DNA from: Paenilisteria rustica
GTDB lineage: Bacteria > Bacillota > Bacilli > Lactobacillales > Listeriaceae
Reading direction: 5' to 3'
Assembly (NCBI RefSeq): GCF_013820765.1
Contig: NZ_JABJVM010000013.1
Location: 1 to 64,000, forward strand
Length of the DNA: 64,000 nucleotides
Shown: positions 17,566-26,693 of the stretch, one piece after another
How positions within the stretch are numbered: position 1 is the first letter of the stretch
Layout: the number at the start of each line of letters is the position of its first letter
Notes under the pieces: model-generated
What the model was told of the DNA's origin: nothing
What the model saw: only the letters and a program-made list of their open reading frames with translations
The model's database searches: none
Program-made: the position numbers and the translations under genes

Positions 17566-18051
17566 ATGAAAATAAAAACGTTGACGGTAAACGCAATCGT
17601 TGCGGCGCTTTATGTTGTCGTGACGCTGGTTGTAGCGCCTTTTGGATTTACGAATATTCAATTTCGTTTGTCAGAGATGTTCAATCATTTAATCGTGTTT
17701 GATAAGAAATACTTTTTTGGAATTGTAGTTGGGGTATTGATTGCGAATTTCTTCTCGCCGCTCGGTTGGTATGACTGGGTGTTTGGGGTAGGGCAGTCCG
17801 CCATCTCGTTAGCCATTGTTATTTTGCTGAGTCGCTACGTGGCGAATGTGAAGGTGAGAATGGTTTTGACGACGCTCGTTTTCTCTGCAACAATGTTTAT
17901 CATTGCTTGGGAATTGGCGCTAGTCTTAGAATACCCGTTTTTGTATACATGGTTAACGCTGGCTATCAGCGAATTCATCGTTCTAGCTGTTGGTGCACCA
18001 ATTATGTACTACATTAACAAACGGATTGACTTCAAGAAAATTATTAATTAG
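17566..18051 (+). CDS. queT: Queuosine precursor transporter QueT
   Basis: A 161-aa integral membrane protein with about five hydrophobic helices, of the QueT/DUF988 family. These are substrate-binding S components of ECF-type uptake systems for preQ1 or queuine (signatures QFRLSEMFNHL and GVLIANFFSPLGWYDWVFG). It would work with the shared ECF ATPase and T subunits encoded elsewhere. A preQ1-I riboswitch sits right at its ribosome binding site, so it is switched off when preQ1 is abundant. A strong terminator follows, so it is monocistronic. Confidence 0.92.
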   Translation: MKIKTLTVNAIVAALYVVVTLVVAPFGFTNIQFRLSEMFNHLIVFDKKYFFGIVVGVLIANFFSPLGWYDWVFGVGQSAISLAIVILLSRYVANVKVRMVLTTLVFSATMFIIAWELALVLEYPFLYTWLTLAISEFIVLAVGAPIMYYINKRIDFKKIIN

Positions 18052-18057
18052 AACGTC

Positions 18058-18111
18058 AAAAAGCATGATGACAAGTCGCCCAAAAATCGCGACTGTTATC
18101 ATGCTTTTTTT
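18058..18111. terminator. queT terminator (bidirectional)
   Basis: A stem of about 20 bp: AAAAAGCATGATGACA and its near-complement before a T-run. It also faces the minus-strand gene that ends here. Confidence 0.88.
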
Positions 18112-18319
18112 ATGATCCGCTTAATTTCTTCATAAACCATTCTTTCTGATCATCAACGAGCTTTGAGAACGGATCGTTTACATTTTCGACGGTAGTTGCG
18201 TCTATATAGTCTGTTTTTAATTTGCTGGCCGTGTCTTTTACATCAGGTCGTGTGAGTAAAATGCTAGCGCCTAACGCGATTAAGAAACATAAGGCACCAA
18301 ATCCGATTTTCCTTTTCAA
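18110..18319 (-). CDS. Small membrane-anchored hypothetical protein
   Basis: About 69 aa with a single N-terminal membrane helix (FGALCFLIALGASILL) and a charged extracellular tail ending in WFMKKLSGS. TTG 18319 is the likely start: GGAGG lies about eight bases away, whereas ATG 18328 abuts it. Its upstream region has a 7-bp dyad (TAGTAGT-9-ACTACTA). The family is not recognised. It shares orientation with the secreted protein gene upstream. Confidence 0.6.
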   Translation of the reverse strand: MKRKIGFGALCFLIALGASILLTRPDVKDTASKLKTDYIDATTVENVNDPFSKLVDDQKEWFMKKLSGS

Positions 18320-18399
18320 GGCTGACATCCCTCCAGTAGTAGTTAAGTCTATACTACTAGATAAAGGTGAAATGAAAATGAAAATCAGAGGAGAGTTTT

Positions 18400-18855
18400 C
18401 TAAGAATCTGTTCTTCTTGAGGATGAAAGCGATGTTTCGGTGATTCTTGGCACGACTTTATGCTTAGATTTAGGTGCTGTTTTGATGGTAATTGGATAAG
18501 AAGTGCTAACACCGGCTTTTGTTGTAACGGTTAAAATGAGGTGATTGGTTGTTTCTAATTGATTAATAGCTAGTTCTTGGTCACGTGTATAGTCTGTTGT
18601 TTTTACATAAATAGAACCGCTACGAATGCTCACTTTGGCCTTATCGTCTGTGGTAAACATGATAGTAGCCGTATTTCCAGTTACTAAAATATATGGGTTT
18701 GCTGCTGTATAGTTGTCTATTTCGAACATTTCTATAAAGTCATTGGCGCTTTCGTCGGAAGTAGTAGGGCTCGTTGTGGCCGCGCTCACTGGAATATGTA
18801 TACTCGTTGAAAAGAATAAAATAAATAATAGGAATCCATAAAATCGTTTTTTCAT
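18400..18855 (-). CDS. Secreted hypothetical protein
   Basis: A 151-aa protein with a clear signal peptide (KKRFYGFLLFILFFSTSIHI, cleavage near VSAAT) and a beta-rich middle resembling a cadherin- or Ig-like fold (NTATIMFTTDDKAKVSIRSG; HLILTVTTKAGVSTSYPITI). The tail is basic and serine-rich. GGTGG precedes ATG 18855; a longer frame to 18882 lacks a ribosome binding site. No anchor motif is present. Function unknown. Confidence 0.65.
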   Translation of the reverse strand: MKKRFYGFLLFILFFSTSIHIPVSAATTSPTTSDESANDFIEMFEIDNYTAANPYILVTGNTATIMFTTDDKAKVSIRSGSIYVKTTDYTRDQELAINQLETTNHLILTVTTKAGVSTSYPITIKTAPKSKHKVVPRITETSLSSSRRTDS

Positions 18856-19074
18856 GCTTACTACCACCTTTCTATCTTTCATTATAAAGCCAAGAAATGA
18901 ACAAACTATGAACGAAAAACGAATAGATTAAGAACTTTATATTAGAAACTAAGTATACACAAAATTGAGCAATAAGGGGATAAATATGCTTGGTGGGGAC
19001 GCAAAATAGCAGGGGATAAAGCTTTATTTTTCAAGGGGTTTCAGGTATTATTAAAAGAAAAGGGAGGGCGTTTT

Positions 19075-19557
19075 ATGGAGCTTGAGAATTTAGCACAAAA
19101 ATTACCTGAGAAGATTAAAACAGTATGGCGCCAAGGGTATGCGATTGCGATTTTGGTATTTTTAGCTGCATCGATTGGGGCGGCGATTCTGTTTTATGCG
19201 ATTGATGTATCACTTTGGTGGAGCGCGATTGGCTTTGCGTTCACGATTCTATATTTTATTTTGACGTTTTTCTTGATTGTACCTTTTCGTTGGGCAAGAT
19301 GGAGTTATCAAATTAGACATGACGAAATTGAGATTCAGCATGGGATTATTTTTAGAAGTCGTGTGTTGATTCCGATGATTCGAGTGCAGCACGTGGAAAC
19401 CGATCAGGGACCGCTCTTAAGAAAACAGAAATTGGTGAGTGTATCGATTTCAACGGCGGCAACAGTGCACACCATCGAGGCTGTTCGAGCGGAAGAATCG
19501 GATGCGCTGAGACACCATATTTTAGAGCTTGTAAAGGTGGCGAAGGAAGATGTATGA
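19075..19557 (+). CDS. ydbS: YdbS-like membrane protein with bacterial PH domain
   Basis: A 160-aa protein with two membrane helices (about 25-75) followed by a bPH2 domain (about 80-155; YQIRHDEIEIQHGIIFRSRV and RVQHVETDQGPLLRK). It overlaps ydbT by eight bases, and the pair is conserved in Bacillus and Listeria. In Bacillus the YdbST pair has been linked to resistance to heterologous antimicrobial peptides such as amylocyclicin. It is the first gene of a run that continues to alr. GGGAGG precedes the start. Confidence 0.9.
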   Translation: MELENLAQKLPEKIKTVWRQGYAIAILVFLAASIGAAILFYAIDVSLWWSAIGFAFTILYFILTFFLIVPFRWARWSYQIRHDEIEIQHGIIFRSRVLIPMIRVQHVETDQGPLLRKQKLVSVSISTAATVHTIEAVRAEESDALRHHILELVKVAKEDV

Positions 19558-21022
19558 AGATAGACGTCTGCATCCGATTGCGCTTGTTAAGGAGTTAATT
19601 GTCAGTGTAAGGCAGAGTATTATTCCAATTGCGGTTGTTATATTTGCGGTGTTTCGGAATTTGAATGACAATGGGATACTATCTTGGTGGATGTATCCGC
19701 TGCTCGTTATTGCTTTGATTATTTTGTTATTAGCGCCAGCCTTGATCAAGTATTTTACATACCGGTATCGGATGGATGATAAGGGAATTCGCGTGAAGTA
19801 CGGCCTGTTTTTCAAAAAAAATATTTTTATTCCATATGAGCGAATTCAGACGGTTCAGCAGAAACAATGGTTTTTCTATATGCCGTTTCATGTCGTTCAA
19901 ATTTTGATTGAAACAGCTGGTGGCGGGAAAGCCGAAGCGGATTTGAGCGCGGTTCCTGCAAGCGTGGCGCAGGAATTGAAAGATTTACGTGCCGGAAAAG
20001 TGGCTGAATTGGTGGAAGAGGAGAACGCAGAAGTAGTGGATATTCCAGTTGCCAAGGAGCAAAATGAAAAACCGCTCCTTACATTTCAACTAGAAGTCAA
20101 AGAATTGTTGCTCATGGCGGTGACGTCTGGTGGTGTTTTCGGGGTATTCTTGATTATTCTTGCCTTTGGACAGCAGTTCCGCGATGTGATTCCAGCAGAT
20201 TTTGTGGAAGAACAGTTTAATACAATCGTTCGCTACGGTGCAATTATCCTCGTTATCATTGGACTTATCGTGTTACTTATTCTTTGGGGAATCGCAATTG
20301 TCACCACGTTATTTAAGTATTTCCAATTCAAGTTGATGAAGTTTGAGGACCATATTGTTATTGAAAAAGGACTGCTACAGCGTGAACATACTTCTATTGC
20401 TTTTGAACGGATTCAATCGATTAAATTAATTGAGTCCCCACTACGGCAAATGCTGAAATTAGCGTCGGTGCGTGTTGTAACAGCCGGGAGTTCAGGTGAT
20501 GATGAGCATTCGGGAGATATTCTTATTTTACCAATTGTGAAGAAAAAGAAAGCGTTAGAGATTTTACCTCAGTTTCTAGAAGATTACCAATTTCCGATAG
20601 ATAGGTTAGAACGAGTGCCCAAAACGAGTTTGAGAAGGTTCTTTTTTATCAATCTGATTTGGACGGTACCTGTTATTTTACTTGTCAGTATTCTATTATT
20701 CCCGTGGGGGTTATTCAGTCTAATCTTGTTACCACTTTTCGCTTGGAAAGCCTATGCTTCCTATCGTGCTACAGGTTTTTATACAACGGAGACTGAAATC
20801 GTGATGCAAGGTCGTGCTTTTATTTCTAAACAAACGAATTTTATGCTGAAGCGTCGTGTTCAATCGGTGGACTATGCGCAAAGTATCTGGATGAAAAAAG
20901 GGAAAGTCGTTCATTTTACGGTACATTTGAAGTCGGGGCAGACACACTTAGATGCAGGTGTTCATTATATTGCGCAGCAGGATGCCAATCGTCTATATCA
21001 CTGGTATCAACCATCGAAATAA
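19550..21022 (+). CDS. ydbT: YdbT-like membrane protein with three bacterial PH domains
   Basis: A 490-aa partner of ydbS with three bPH2 modules, each following a pair of membrane helices (modules at about 75-145, 260-335 and 405-485). The recurring module signature is a basic RIQSI/RIQTV turn (YERIQTVQQKQWF; FERIQSIKLIESPLRQ; KRRVQSVDYAQSIW). It starts inside the end of ydbS, so the two are translationally coupled and probably form one membrane complex. The chemistry is unknown; a role in antimicrobial peptide resistance is known for Bacillus relatives. Confidence 0.9.
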   Translation: MYEDRRLHPIALVKELIVSVRQSIIPIAVVIFAVFRNLNDNGILSWWMYPLLVIALIILLLAPALIKYFTYRYRMDDKGIRVKYGLFFKKNIFIPYERIQTVQQKQWFFYMPFHVVQILIETAGGGKAEADLSAVPASVAQELKDLRAGKVAELVEEENAEVVDIPVAKEQNEKPLLTFQLEVKELLLMAVTSGGVFGVFLIILAFGQQFRDVIPADFVEEQFNTIVRYGAIILVIIGLIVLLILWGIAIVTTLFKYFQFKLMKFEDHIVIEKGLLQREHTSIAFERIQSIKLIESPLRQMLKLASVRVVTAGSSGDDEHSGDILILPIVKKKKALEILPQFLEDYQFPIDRLERVPKTSLRRFFFINLIWTVPVILLVSILLFPWGLFSLILLPLFAWKAYASYRATGFYTTETEIVMQGRAFISKQTNFMLKRRVQSVDYAQSIWMKKGKVVHFTVHLKSGQTHLDAGVHYIAQQDANRLYHWYQPSK

Positions 21023-21053
21023 GTAAGTTTTATTCAGAAAGAAGGAACCTATT

Positions 21054-22442
21054 ATGAAAAAAGTCATCATTATTGGCGGTGGGCTGACAGGCTTATCCGC
21101 AGCACATTATCTTAATAAGCAGACCAGTCAAGAAGCCGTGGATTGGCAATTGTATGAGGCGGACAATCATTTCGGTGGGAAATTCAATACAGTTCATCGC
21201 GATGGTTTTATCATTGAGAAGGGACCAGATTCTTTCTTAGCACGAAAACCGGCGGGACTGGCACTTGTGGATGAATTAGGATTAACGGATCAACTCATTA
21301 CAAACGCGACTGGTAAATCGTATATTTATCATGACTCGGCGCTGCATCCGATTCCTGAGGGCTCTGTGATGGGAATCCCGACGGATATTCGTTCGCTCCT
21401 AGAAAGCGATTTATTAACGCAAGACGGTAAAATCAGGGCGCTAGAGGAACTGATGTTAGATGCGAACGTGACGGAGGCGGACCAGTCGATAGGTGCCTTC
21501 TTTGAACACCGTTTTGGAAAAGAGATGGTTGTGCGCTTAATCGAGCCGTTACTGGCGGGTATTTATGCGGGAAATATATATGAGATGAGTCTGCGAGCTA
21601 CTTTTCCGCAATTTGAGCAAGTGGCGAAGGAACACCGGAGTTTGATGTATGGGTTGAAGAGCCATCGCCCAGAGACGGTTAATACGACTGGAACTGCCAA
21701 AACGATAGGTGCTTTTCGGACGCTTGCTGGAGGTTTATCAACGTTAACAGATGCTTTGGTAGATTCCTTGCCGGTGGAGCGACTGCACACACGTACAAAG
21801 GTGAAGGCGATTGAGAATACAACGGTCGTTTTGGAGAATGGCGAACGCATTGTTGCAGATGCGATTATTATTGCTGCAACGCATGATGTGGTGCTTTCGC
21901 TACTCGACGTGCCAGCGGTTAAACCATTGGCAGAACAACCGATGACCAGTTTGGCGACGATTTCACTGGCTTTTGATTCAGAAGCGGTTCCGACGATTCC
22001 AGAAGGCACGGGCTTTTTGGTGGCAAGAACGGGTGATTATAATATTACGGCTTGCACGTGGGTACATGAAAAATGGCCGCATATGGTACCAGAAGGGAAA
22101 ATCTTACTTCGTGGTTTTCTCGGAAAGGCTGGGCAAGTGGGCTTGTTAGATCAGACAGATGAGGAAATGGCGAATAAAGTGCAAGCGGACTTGAAAGAAA
22201 TGATTGGGCTTGAAGGAGAACCGTTATTTTATGAAGTAAGTCGAATGAAGGAAGCCATGCCGCAATATACCGTGGGACATCAAGAACGTCTTGCGATTGT
22301 GGAAAAAGAGCTGAAACATACCCATCCAACTATATTTTTAGCAGGGATGTCGTATCGTGGTGTTGGGATTCCAGATTGTATTCAGGCTGGGAAAACAGCG
22401 GCAAATGAGGCTTGTCAACTAATGGAACAGGTGATGCCATGA
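21054..22442 (+). CDS. cgoX: Coproporphyrinogen III oxidase (protoporphyrinogen oxidase family)
   Basis: A 462-aa FAD enzyme of the HemY/CgoX family, which in Gram-positives oxidises coproporphyrinogen III to coproporphyrin III in the coproporphyrin-dependent heme pathway. The N-terminal dinucleotide-binding motif is IIGGGLTGLSAAHYL, with FGGKFNTVHRDGFIIEKGPD after it. The C-terminal FAD contact is FLAGMSYRGVGIPDCIQAG. GAAGGA precedes the ATG. Its last four bases overlap acpS (ATGA). Older Listeria annotations call it hemG or hemY. Confidence 0.93.
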   Translation: MKKVIIIGGGLTGLSAAHYLNKQTSQEAVDWQLYEADNHFGGKFNTVHRDGFIIEKGPDSFLARKPAGLALVDELGLTDQLITNATGKSYIYHDSALHPIPEGSVMGIPTDIRSLLESDLLTQDGKIRALEELMLDANVTEADQSIGAFFEHRFGKEMVVRLIEPLLAGIYAGNIYEMSLRATFPQFEQVAKEHRSLMYGLKSHRPETVNTTGTAKTIGAFRTLAGGLSTLTDALVDSLPVERLHTRTKVKAIENTTVVLENGERIVADAIIIAATHDVVLSLLDVPAVKPLAEQPMTSLATISLAFDSEAVPTIPEGTGFLVARTGDYNITACTWVHEKWPHMVPEGKILLRGFLGKAGQVGLLDQTDEEMANKVQADLKEMIGLEGEPLFYEVSRMKEAMPQYTVGHQERLAIVEKELKHTHPTIFLAGMSYRGVGIPDCIQAGKTAANEACQLMEQVMP

Positions 22443-22822
22443 TAAAAGGTGTCGGTTTAGATATGATTGATTTAGAGCGTGTAGAGAAAGTCTTAGACCA
22501 CAATCCGCGGTTTGTGGAACGAATTTTGACGGATGAGGAGCAGAAATTGCTTGCTAAGTATAGTGGTTCTCGCAAGGTGGAGTTTTTAGCGGGGCGTTTT
22601 TCTGCGAAGGAAGCTTATGCTAAGGCGAATGGGACGGGATTTGGCAAAGAACTGAGCTTTACAGATGTGGAAATTTTGACATTGCCGAATGGACGACCGA
22701 TTTTGACAAAGCCGAAGCGTTTGGATGAGCAAGTTTTTGTCAGTATTACACATACGGGAAGAAGTGCTGCGGCGCAAGTCATCATTGAAGAGGTTGATCG
22801 GGGGCGGAAAGAATGGCAGTAA
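22439..22822 (+). CDS. acpS: Holo-[acyl-carrier-protein] synthase
   Basis: A 127-aa phosphopantetheinyl transferase that activates acyl carrier protein for fatty acid synthesis. It shows the family signatures [13 protein letters not shown] at the N-terminus and [14 protein letters not shown] in the middle, with the Mg-binding Asp and Glu. ATG 22439 overlaps the cgoX stop; an upstream in-frame extension to 22412 lies inside cgoX and was rejected. It overlaps alr by ten bases. acpS-alr is a conserved pair in Bacillales. Confidence 0.95.
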   Translation: MIKGVGLDMIDLERVEKVLDHNPRFVERILTDEEQKLLAKYSGSRKVEFLAGRFSAKEAYAKANGTGFGKELSFTDVEILTLPNGRPILTKPKRLDEQVFVSITHTGRSAAAQVIIEEVDRGRKEWQ

Positions 22823-23907
22823 CAGGTTGGCATCGACCGACGTGGGCGGAAGTGGATTGTGCGGCGATTAGGGATAATATTCAGAATGAGCGGGCGCTTT
22901 TGCCTGCCGATGTTGCTCTATTTGCTGTTGTCAAAGCAGATGCGTATGGCCACGGCATGCTGGAAGTCGCAAAAACAGCAAAGGAAGCTGGTGCTAAAGG
23001 ATTTTGTGTTGCGATTCTTGACGAGGCTTTAGCGCTGCGTGAAGCTGGGTTTGATGATTTTATTTTGGTGATGGGGGCGGTTCCTCAAAGCTTTGCAGGA
23101 CTCGCTGCGCAAAAACGGATTACTTTGTCGGTATTTGATATCGAATGGTTAACGGAGTTAGAGCAGTTACCAGCGAATCTTGATGTTCATTTGAAAGTGG
23201 ATACTGGGATGGGGCGTTTAGGTCTGCGTTCCATGGAAGCGGTGCGTGCGATAGAGAGCGAAATCGCAAAACGAGAGGATATCACGCTGGCAGGGATTTT
23301 TACGCATTTTGCTACGGCAGATCAACTGGAAACGTCGTATTTCGAGAAGCAATTGGCCTGTTTTCGTGAGGTGCTAGCGTCGCTGGAGGTACGCCCGGCT
23401 GTTGTGCATTGTGCGAATAGTGCCACGGCGTTATTGCATGAGCAGGCGGATTTCGATGCGGTGCGCTTCGGTATTTCGATGTATGGTTTAACGCCATCGC
23501 CAGAAATTCGGTCAGCTTTGCCGTTTGAGCTACGTCCAGCTTTATCACTATACACGGAAATGGTGCAAGTGAAAGAATTAATGCCAGGAGATCATGTAAG
23601 TTATGGCGCTACGTATGAAGCAGAGGCGCGAGAATGGGTTGCGACATTACCAGTTGGTTACGCGGATGGGTTTATTCGAGCGTATACAGGGTTTCACGTA
23701 TCAGTAGATGGTGTTTTGATGCCGGTTGTTGGTCGGGTTTGTATGGATCAGTGCATTATTAAATTGCCAGGCAAATACCCTGTTGGCACAAAAGTGACGC
23801 TAATTGGTGGGCCGAACTCAGCAGATGTTGCTGCAAGCCATTTGAAGACGATTAATTATGAAATTACGTGTCTTATTTCGGAAAGGGTTCCAAAAAAATA
23901 CATCTAG
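22813..23907 (+). CDS. alr: Alanine racemase
   Basis: A 364-aa PLP enzyme that makes D-alanine for peptidoglycan and teichoic acids. The PLP lysine lies in [11 protein letters not shown] at about residue 40. The second catalytic residue, Tyr, is in VSYGATY, and the C-terminal signature is [10 protein letters not shown]. It starts within acpS and is the last gene of the ydbS-alr run. Together with ddl and murF at the left end, the window encodes the whole D-Ala branch of peptidoglycan precursor synthesis. An imperfect hairpin at about 23970-24012 may end the transcript. Confidence 0.96.
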   Translation: MAVTGWHRPTWAEVDCAAIRDNIQNERALLPADVALFAVVKADAYGHGMLEVAKTAKEAGAKGFCVAILDEALALREAGFDDFILVMGAVPQSFAGLAAQKRITLSVFDIEWLTELEQLPANLDVHLKVDTGMGRLGLRSMEAVRAIESEIAKREDITLAGIFTHFATADQLETSYFEKQLACFREVLASLEVRPAVVHCANSATALLHEQADFDAVRFGISMYGLTPSPEIRSALPFELRPALSLYTEMVQVKELMPGDHVSYGATYEAEAREWVATLPVGYADGFIRAYTGFHVSVDGVLMPVVGRVCMDQCIIKLPGKYPVGTKVTLIGGPNSADVAASHLKTINYEITCLISERVPKKYI

Positions 23908-24125
23908 TAAGGTTTTTTACGTGCATAGTTTTTGATTAGGAATTATAATGAGAAAGTACACAACATATTTCCTAACTCTTAGGTATTCAGTCTAGCCTAA
24001 AGAATAGGGAATCAGGTCTAAAAGCGTATTTTTAGTGAAAAACACTCCGAAAAGCCTTTCAATCACGCGCCTATAGTGTTACGATATACATGTTATGGAG
24101 TAATACACAGCTGGGGGTGTGACGC

Positions 24126-24404
24126 GTGTTAGAAAAGACAGACACGACAGAAATCTGGGTAGAAATGACGCAGCAGGTATTGGACGACTTAGATGAGGCT
24201 CGGGCAAAAGAAAAAATGGGGCGGAGTGAAATGATTATGGAAGCAACACAACAGTTTTTACGTCAAAGAAAAGCGCGCGATTTGCGTGACGAAATGGAAC
24301 GTGGGTATACTGAAATGGCTTCTATTAACTTTTCGATTGCGTGTGAATGTACACATGTAGAATCGGAAGCCGAGGATAAAAATTTACAAGTTTTAGGAGG
24401 ATGA
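24126..24404 (+). CDS. mazE: MazE/EndoAI-type antitoxin
   Basis: A 92-aa ribbon-helix-helix antitoxin ([18 protein letters not shown] and [20 protein letters not shown]) of the B. subtilis EndoAI type. The acidic C-terminal tail would bind and block the MazF active site. The start is GTG at 24126, preceded by GGGGGTG. It overlaps the beginning of the mazF reading frame. mazEF directly upstream of rsbR is the conserved Listeria/Bacillus/Staphylococcus order, and transcripts from mazE can read into the sigB operon in relatives. Confidence 0.92.
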   Translation: MLEKTDTTEIWVEMTQQVLDDLDEARAKEKMGRSEMIMEATQQFLRQRKARDLRDEMERGYTEMASINFSIACECTHVESEAEDKNLQVLGG

Positions 24405-24412
24405 ATGAGCCG

Positions 24413-24757
24413 ATGGTGAAGCGTGGGGATGTTTACTACGCGGACTTATCTCCTGTTGTTGGAAGTGAACAAGGGGGAATACGGCCTGTTCTCGTTATTC
24501 AAAACGATATTGGCAATCGATTTAGTCCTACTGTCATCGTGGCGGCAATTACGGCGAAGATTTCTAAAGCCAAATTGCCGACTCACGTTGAGGCAGCCCG
24601 GAAACATGGTTTTGATCGTGATTCTGTTATTTTACTTGAACAGGTGAGAACGATTGATAAACAACGCTTGACGGACAAGATTACGCATTTGGACGACAGC
24701 TTGATGAATCAAGTAAATAAAGCGTTAGAAATTAGCATGGGCTTGGTAGATTTTTAA
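24413..24757 (+). CDS. mazF: MazF/EndoA-type mRNA interferase toxin
   Basis: A sequence-specific endoribonuclease of about 114 aa, almost identical in pattern to B. subtilis Endo[38 protein letters not shown] and [21 protein letters not shown] at 24395-24400 touches ATG 24401, so ATG 24413 (MVKRGDVYY) is the better start by homology, with 12-base spacing. If 24401 is used the protein has four extra residues. It lies immediately after and overlaps mazE, and precedes rsbR by about 310 bp. Confidence 0.93.
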   Translation: MVKRGDVYYADLSPVVGSEQGGIRPVLVIQNDIGNRFSPTVIVAAITAKISKAKLPTHVEAARKHGFDRDSVILLEQVRTIDKQRLTDKITHLDDSLMNQVNKALEISMGLVDF

Positions 24758-25067
24758 AATTGCGAATATTTATGAGTAGTAGAGCGGATGTGTCTTTTAC
24801 ATAATTGATGATTAAGCACGGCTTTACTAGTCGAATGACGAGGCAGTACGTGAAGGTTTCGCGAAGATTCAATGGAACACAAAGAATTACATATTAGATG
24901 ATACTTGAGTTTAGAATATAATGTCTGGCTTGTAGTACCCGACATGAGAAAAGCTTCTTAGGCTGTGGCAAACCCCATTTTGCTCCCCCCCTTGCTTTTC
25001 TTGTGTCTCTTTTTTTTAGGAAGATTAGACTGGGCTTCAATCAAGGAGAAAGGTTGGAAATAGAGAT
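24758..25067 (+). other. mazF-rsbR intergenic region
   Basis: No gene is supported in these 310 bases. TATAAT at about 24916-24921 may be the -10 box of the rsbR promoter, without a good -35. A weak hairpin follows: AGAAAAGC (24947-24954) with GCTTTTCT (24994-25001), a pyrimidine-rich loop and a T-run to 25017. It could be a mazEF terminator or an attenuator in the rsbR leader. GGAGAAAGG lies before the rsbR start. Confidence 0.35.
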
Positions 25068-25904
25068 ATGTATAGAGATTTTGCGAATTTTATCCATACA
25101 AACAAAGATGTGTTGCTAAGTAAGTGGATGGAACAGATGAAAGAGCAGGCAGACCCGGCAATTCTTCTAGTGACGAGCGATATTCTATATGAGGATACAA
25201 GTCGTGAATTTTTGGATTTGATTGTTGCGAATGTACTAGGGACGAAAGATGGTTCTTTTAGCGAAAAACTAGATGATTTTGCGGAAAAAGTAGTGCATCT
25301 TGGTTGGTCGGTGCATTTTGTGACAAGTGGTTTGCGAACGTTTGGGCTTCTAGTGTATAGCGAGATGAAGCGGCAAGGGCTGTTCAGTAAAGTTAAGGAG
25401 CGAGATGAGGATATCTACTATGATTTTGAAAACTGGTTGTCCTCGATGTATAATGTTGTTGTGAATGCGTATGCTGATTCTTGGGAGAAGACGGTATCGA
25501 TTCAAAAAACGGCATTACAGGAGCTTTCGGCGCCGCTGTTACCGATTTTCGATGGGATTTCGGTGATGCCACTTATTGGTACGATTGATACAGAGCGGGC
25601 AAAGCTGATTATGGAGAATTTGCTGATTGGCGTTGTGAAGAATCGTTCGGATGTTGTGCTGATTGATATTACGGGTGTTCCGATTGTCGATACGATGGTG
25701 GCGCATCATATTATTCAAGCCAGTGATGCGGTCAGGTTGGTGGGATGCCAAGCGATGCTCGTTGGAATAAGGCCAGAGATTGCGCAGACGATTGTGAATT
25801 TAGGGATAGAATTAGATCAAGTTATCACGACGAGCACGATGAAAAAAGGCATGGAGAAGGCACTCGCGATGACGAATAGAGAGATTGTAGAAAAAGAGGA
25901 GTGA
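25068..25904 (+). CDS. rsbR: Stressosome protein RsbR
   Basis: A 278-aa stressosome component. The N-terminal half is the non-heme globin sensor (residues 1-140). It is joined by a helical linker ([20 protein letters not shown]) to a C-terminal STAS domain with the phosphorylatable threonines in GTIDTER and [15 protein letters not shown]. With RsbS it forms the large cytoplasmic complex that holds RsbT until environmental stress releases it. It is the first gene of the rsbRSTUVW-sigB-rsbX operon and has tight spacing to rsbS. Confidence 0.95.
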   Translation: MYRDFANFIHTNKDVLLSKWMEQMKEQADPAILLVTSDILYEDTSREFLDLIVANVLGTKDGSFSEKLDDFAEKVVHLGWSVHFVTSGLRTFGLLVYSEMKRQGLFSKVKERDEDIYYDFENWLSSMYNVVVNAYADSWEKTVSIQKTALQELSAPLLPIFDGISVMPLIGTIDTERAKLIMENLLIGVVKNRSDVVLIDITGVPIVDTMVAHHIIQASDAVRLVGCQAMLVGIRPEIAQTIVNLGIELDQVITTSTMKKGMEKALAMTNREIVEKEE

Positions 25905-25908
25905 GAGA

Positions 25909-26265
25909 ATGGGAATTCCGATTTTGAAATTGGGAGAATGTCTATTAATTTCCATCCAGAGTGAACTCGATGATCAAACGGCTGTAGAATTCCAGGAGGA
26001 CCTACTTGCCAAAATTCATGAAACATCTGCACGTGGAGTCGTGATTGATATTACATCGATTGATTTTATCGATTCCTTCATTGCCAAAATTTTAGGTGAT
26101 GTTGTCAGTATGTCTCGATTGATGGGGGCGACAGTGGTTGTGACGGGAATCCAGCCGGCAGTTGCGATTACATTGATTGAGCTAGGTATTACATTTGAGG
26201 GTGTCCTTTCCGCGATGGATCTAGAAAGCGGTTTGGAAAAATTAAAACAGGAATTGGGGGAATAG
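25909..26265 (+). CDS. rsbS: Stressosome scaffold protein RsbS
   Basis: A 118-aa single STAS-domain protein that forms the stressosome core with RsbR. The segment [18 protein letters not shown] carries the serine (about residue 56) phosphorylated by RsbT. It begins four bases after rsbR and ends two bases before rsbT. Length and motifs are standard. Confidence 0.95.
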   Translation: MGIPILKLGECLLISIQSELDDQTAVEFQEDLLAKIHETSARGVVIDITSIDFIDSFIAKILGDVVSMSRLMGATVVVTGIQPAVAITLIELGITFEGVLSAMDLESGLEKLKQELGE

Positions 26266-26267
26266 AG

Positions 26268-26678
26268 ATGGAATTCCAATCCTGTGTCAAGATTATCAAT
26301 GAGTGGGACATTGTCGCCGCTCGCCAGTTAGGACGAAAGATATCGAAGGAAATCGGTTTTGGTACGGTGGACCAGGCGAGAATCACAACAGCAATTAGTG
26401 AGCTTGCAAGAAATATTTTTCTCTATGCGGGAACTGGAGAGATATGTATTGAAAAGATGGCAGAAGCAGGAAAAGACGGACTGAAAATAGTTGCAAAAGA
26501 CAAAGGTCCGGGAATCAAAGATGTAAGGCAAGTTATGCAAGATGGCTACACGACATCGGGCGGTCTGGGTGCAGGTTTACCAGGCGTGAAACGATTGATG
26601 GATACTTTTGATTTAGTATCTAGCGTGGAAGAAGGAGCACAGGGAACCATTATTACAACACATAAGTGGGTCCGCTAG
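26268..26678 (+). CDS. rsbT: Serine/threonine kinase RsbT
   Basis: A 136-aa GHKL-type kinase that phosphorylates RsbS and RsbR. Once freed from the stressosome it binds and activates the phosphatase RsbU. ATP-binding motifs are SELARNIFLYAG (N box), AKDKGPGIKD (G1) and GGLGAGLPGVKRLMD (G2). Two-base spacing to rsbS indicates coupled expression. Confidence 0.95.
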   Translation: MEFQSCVKIINEWDIVAARQLGRKISKEIGFGTVDQARITTAISELARNIFLYAGTGEICIEKMAEAGKDGLKIVAKDKGPGIKDVRQVMQDGYTTSGGLGAGLPGVKRLMDTFDLVSSVEEGAQGTIITTHKWVR

Positions 26679-26693
26679 GGGGGACGACGCTAC

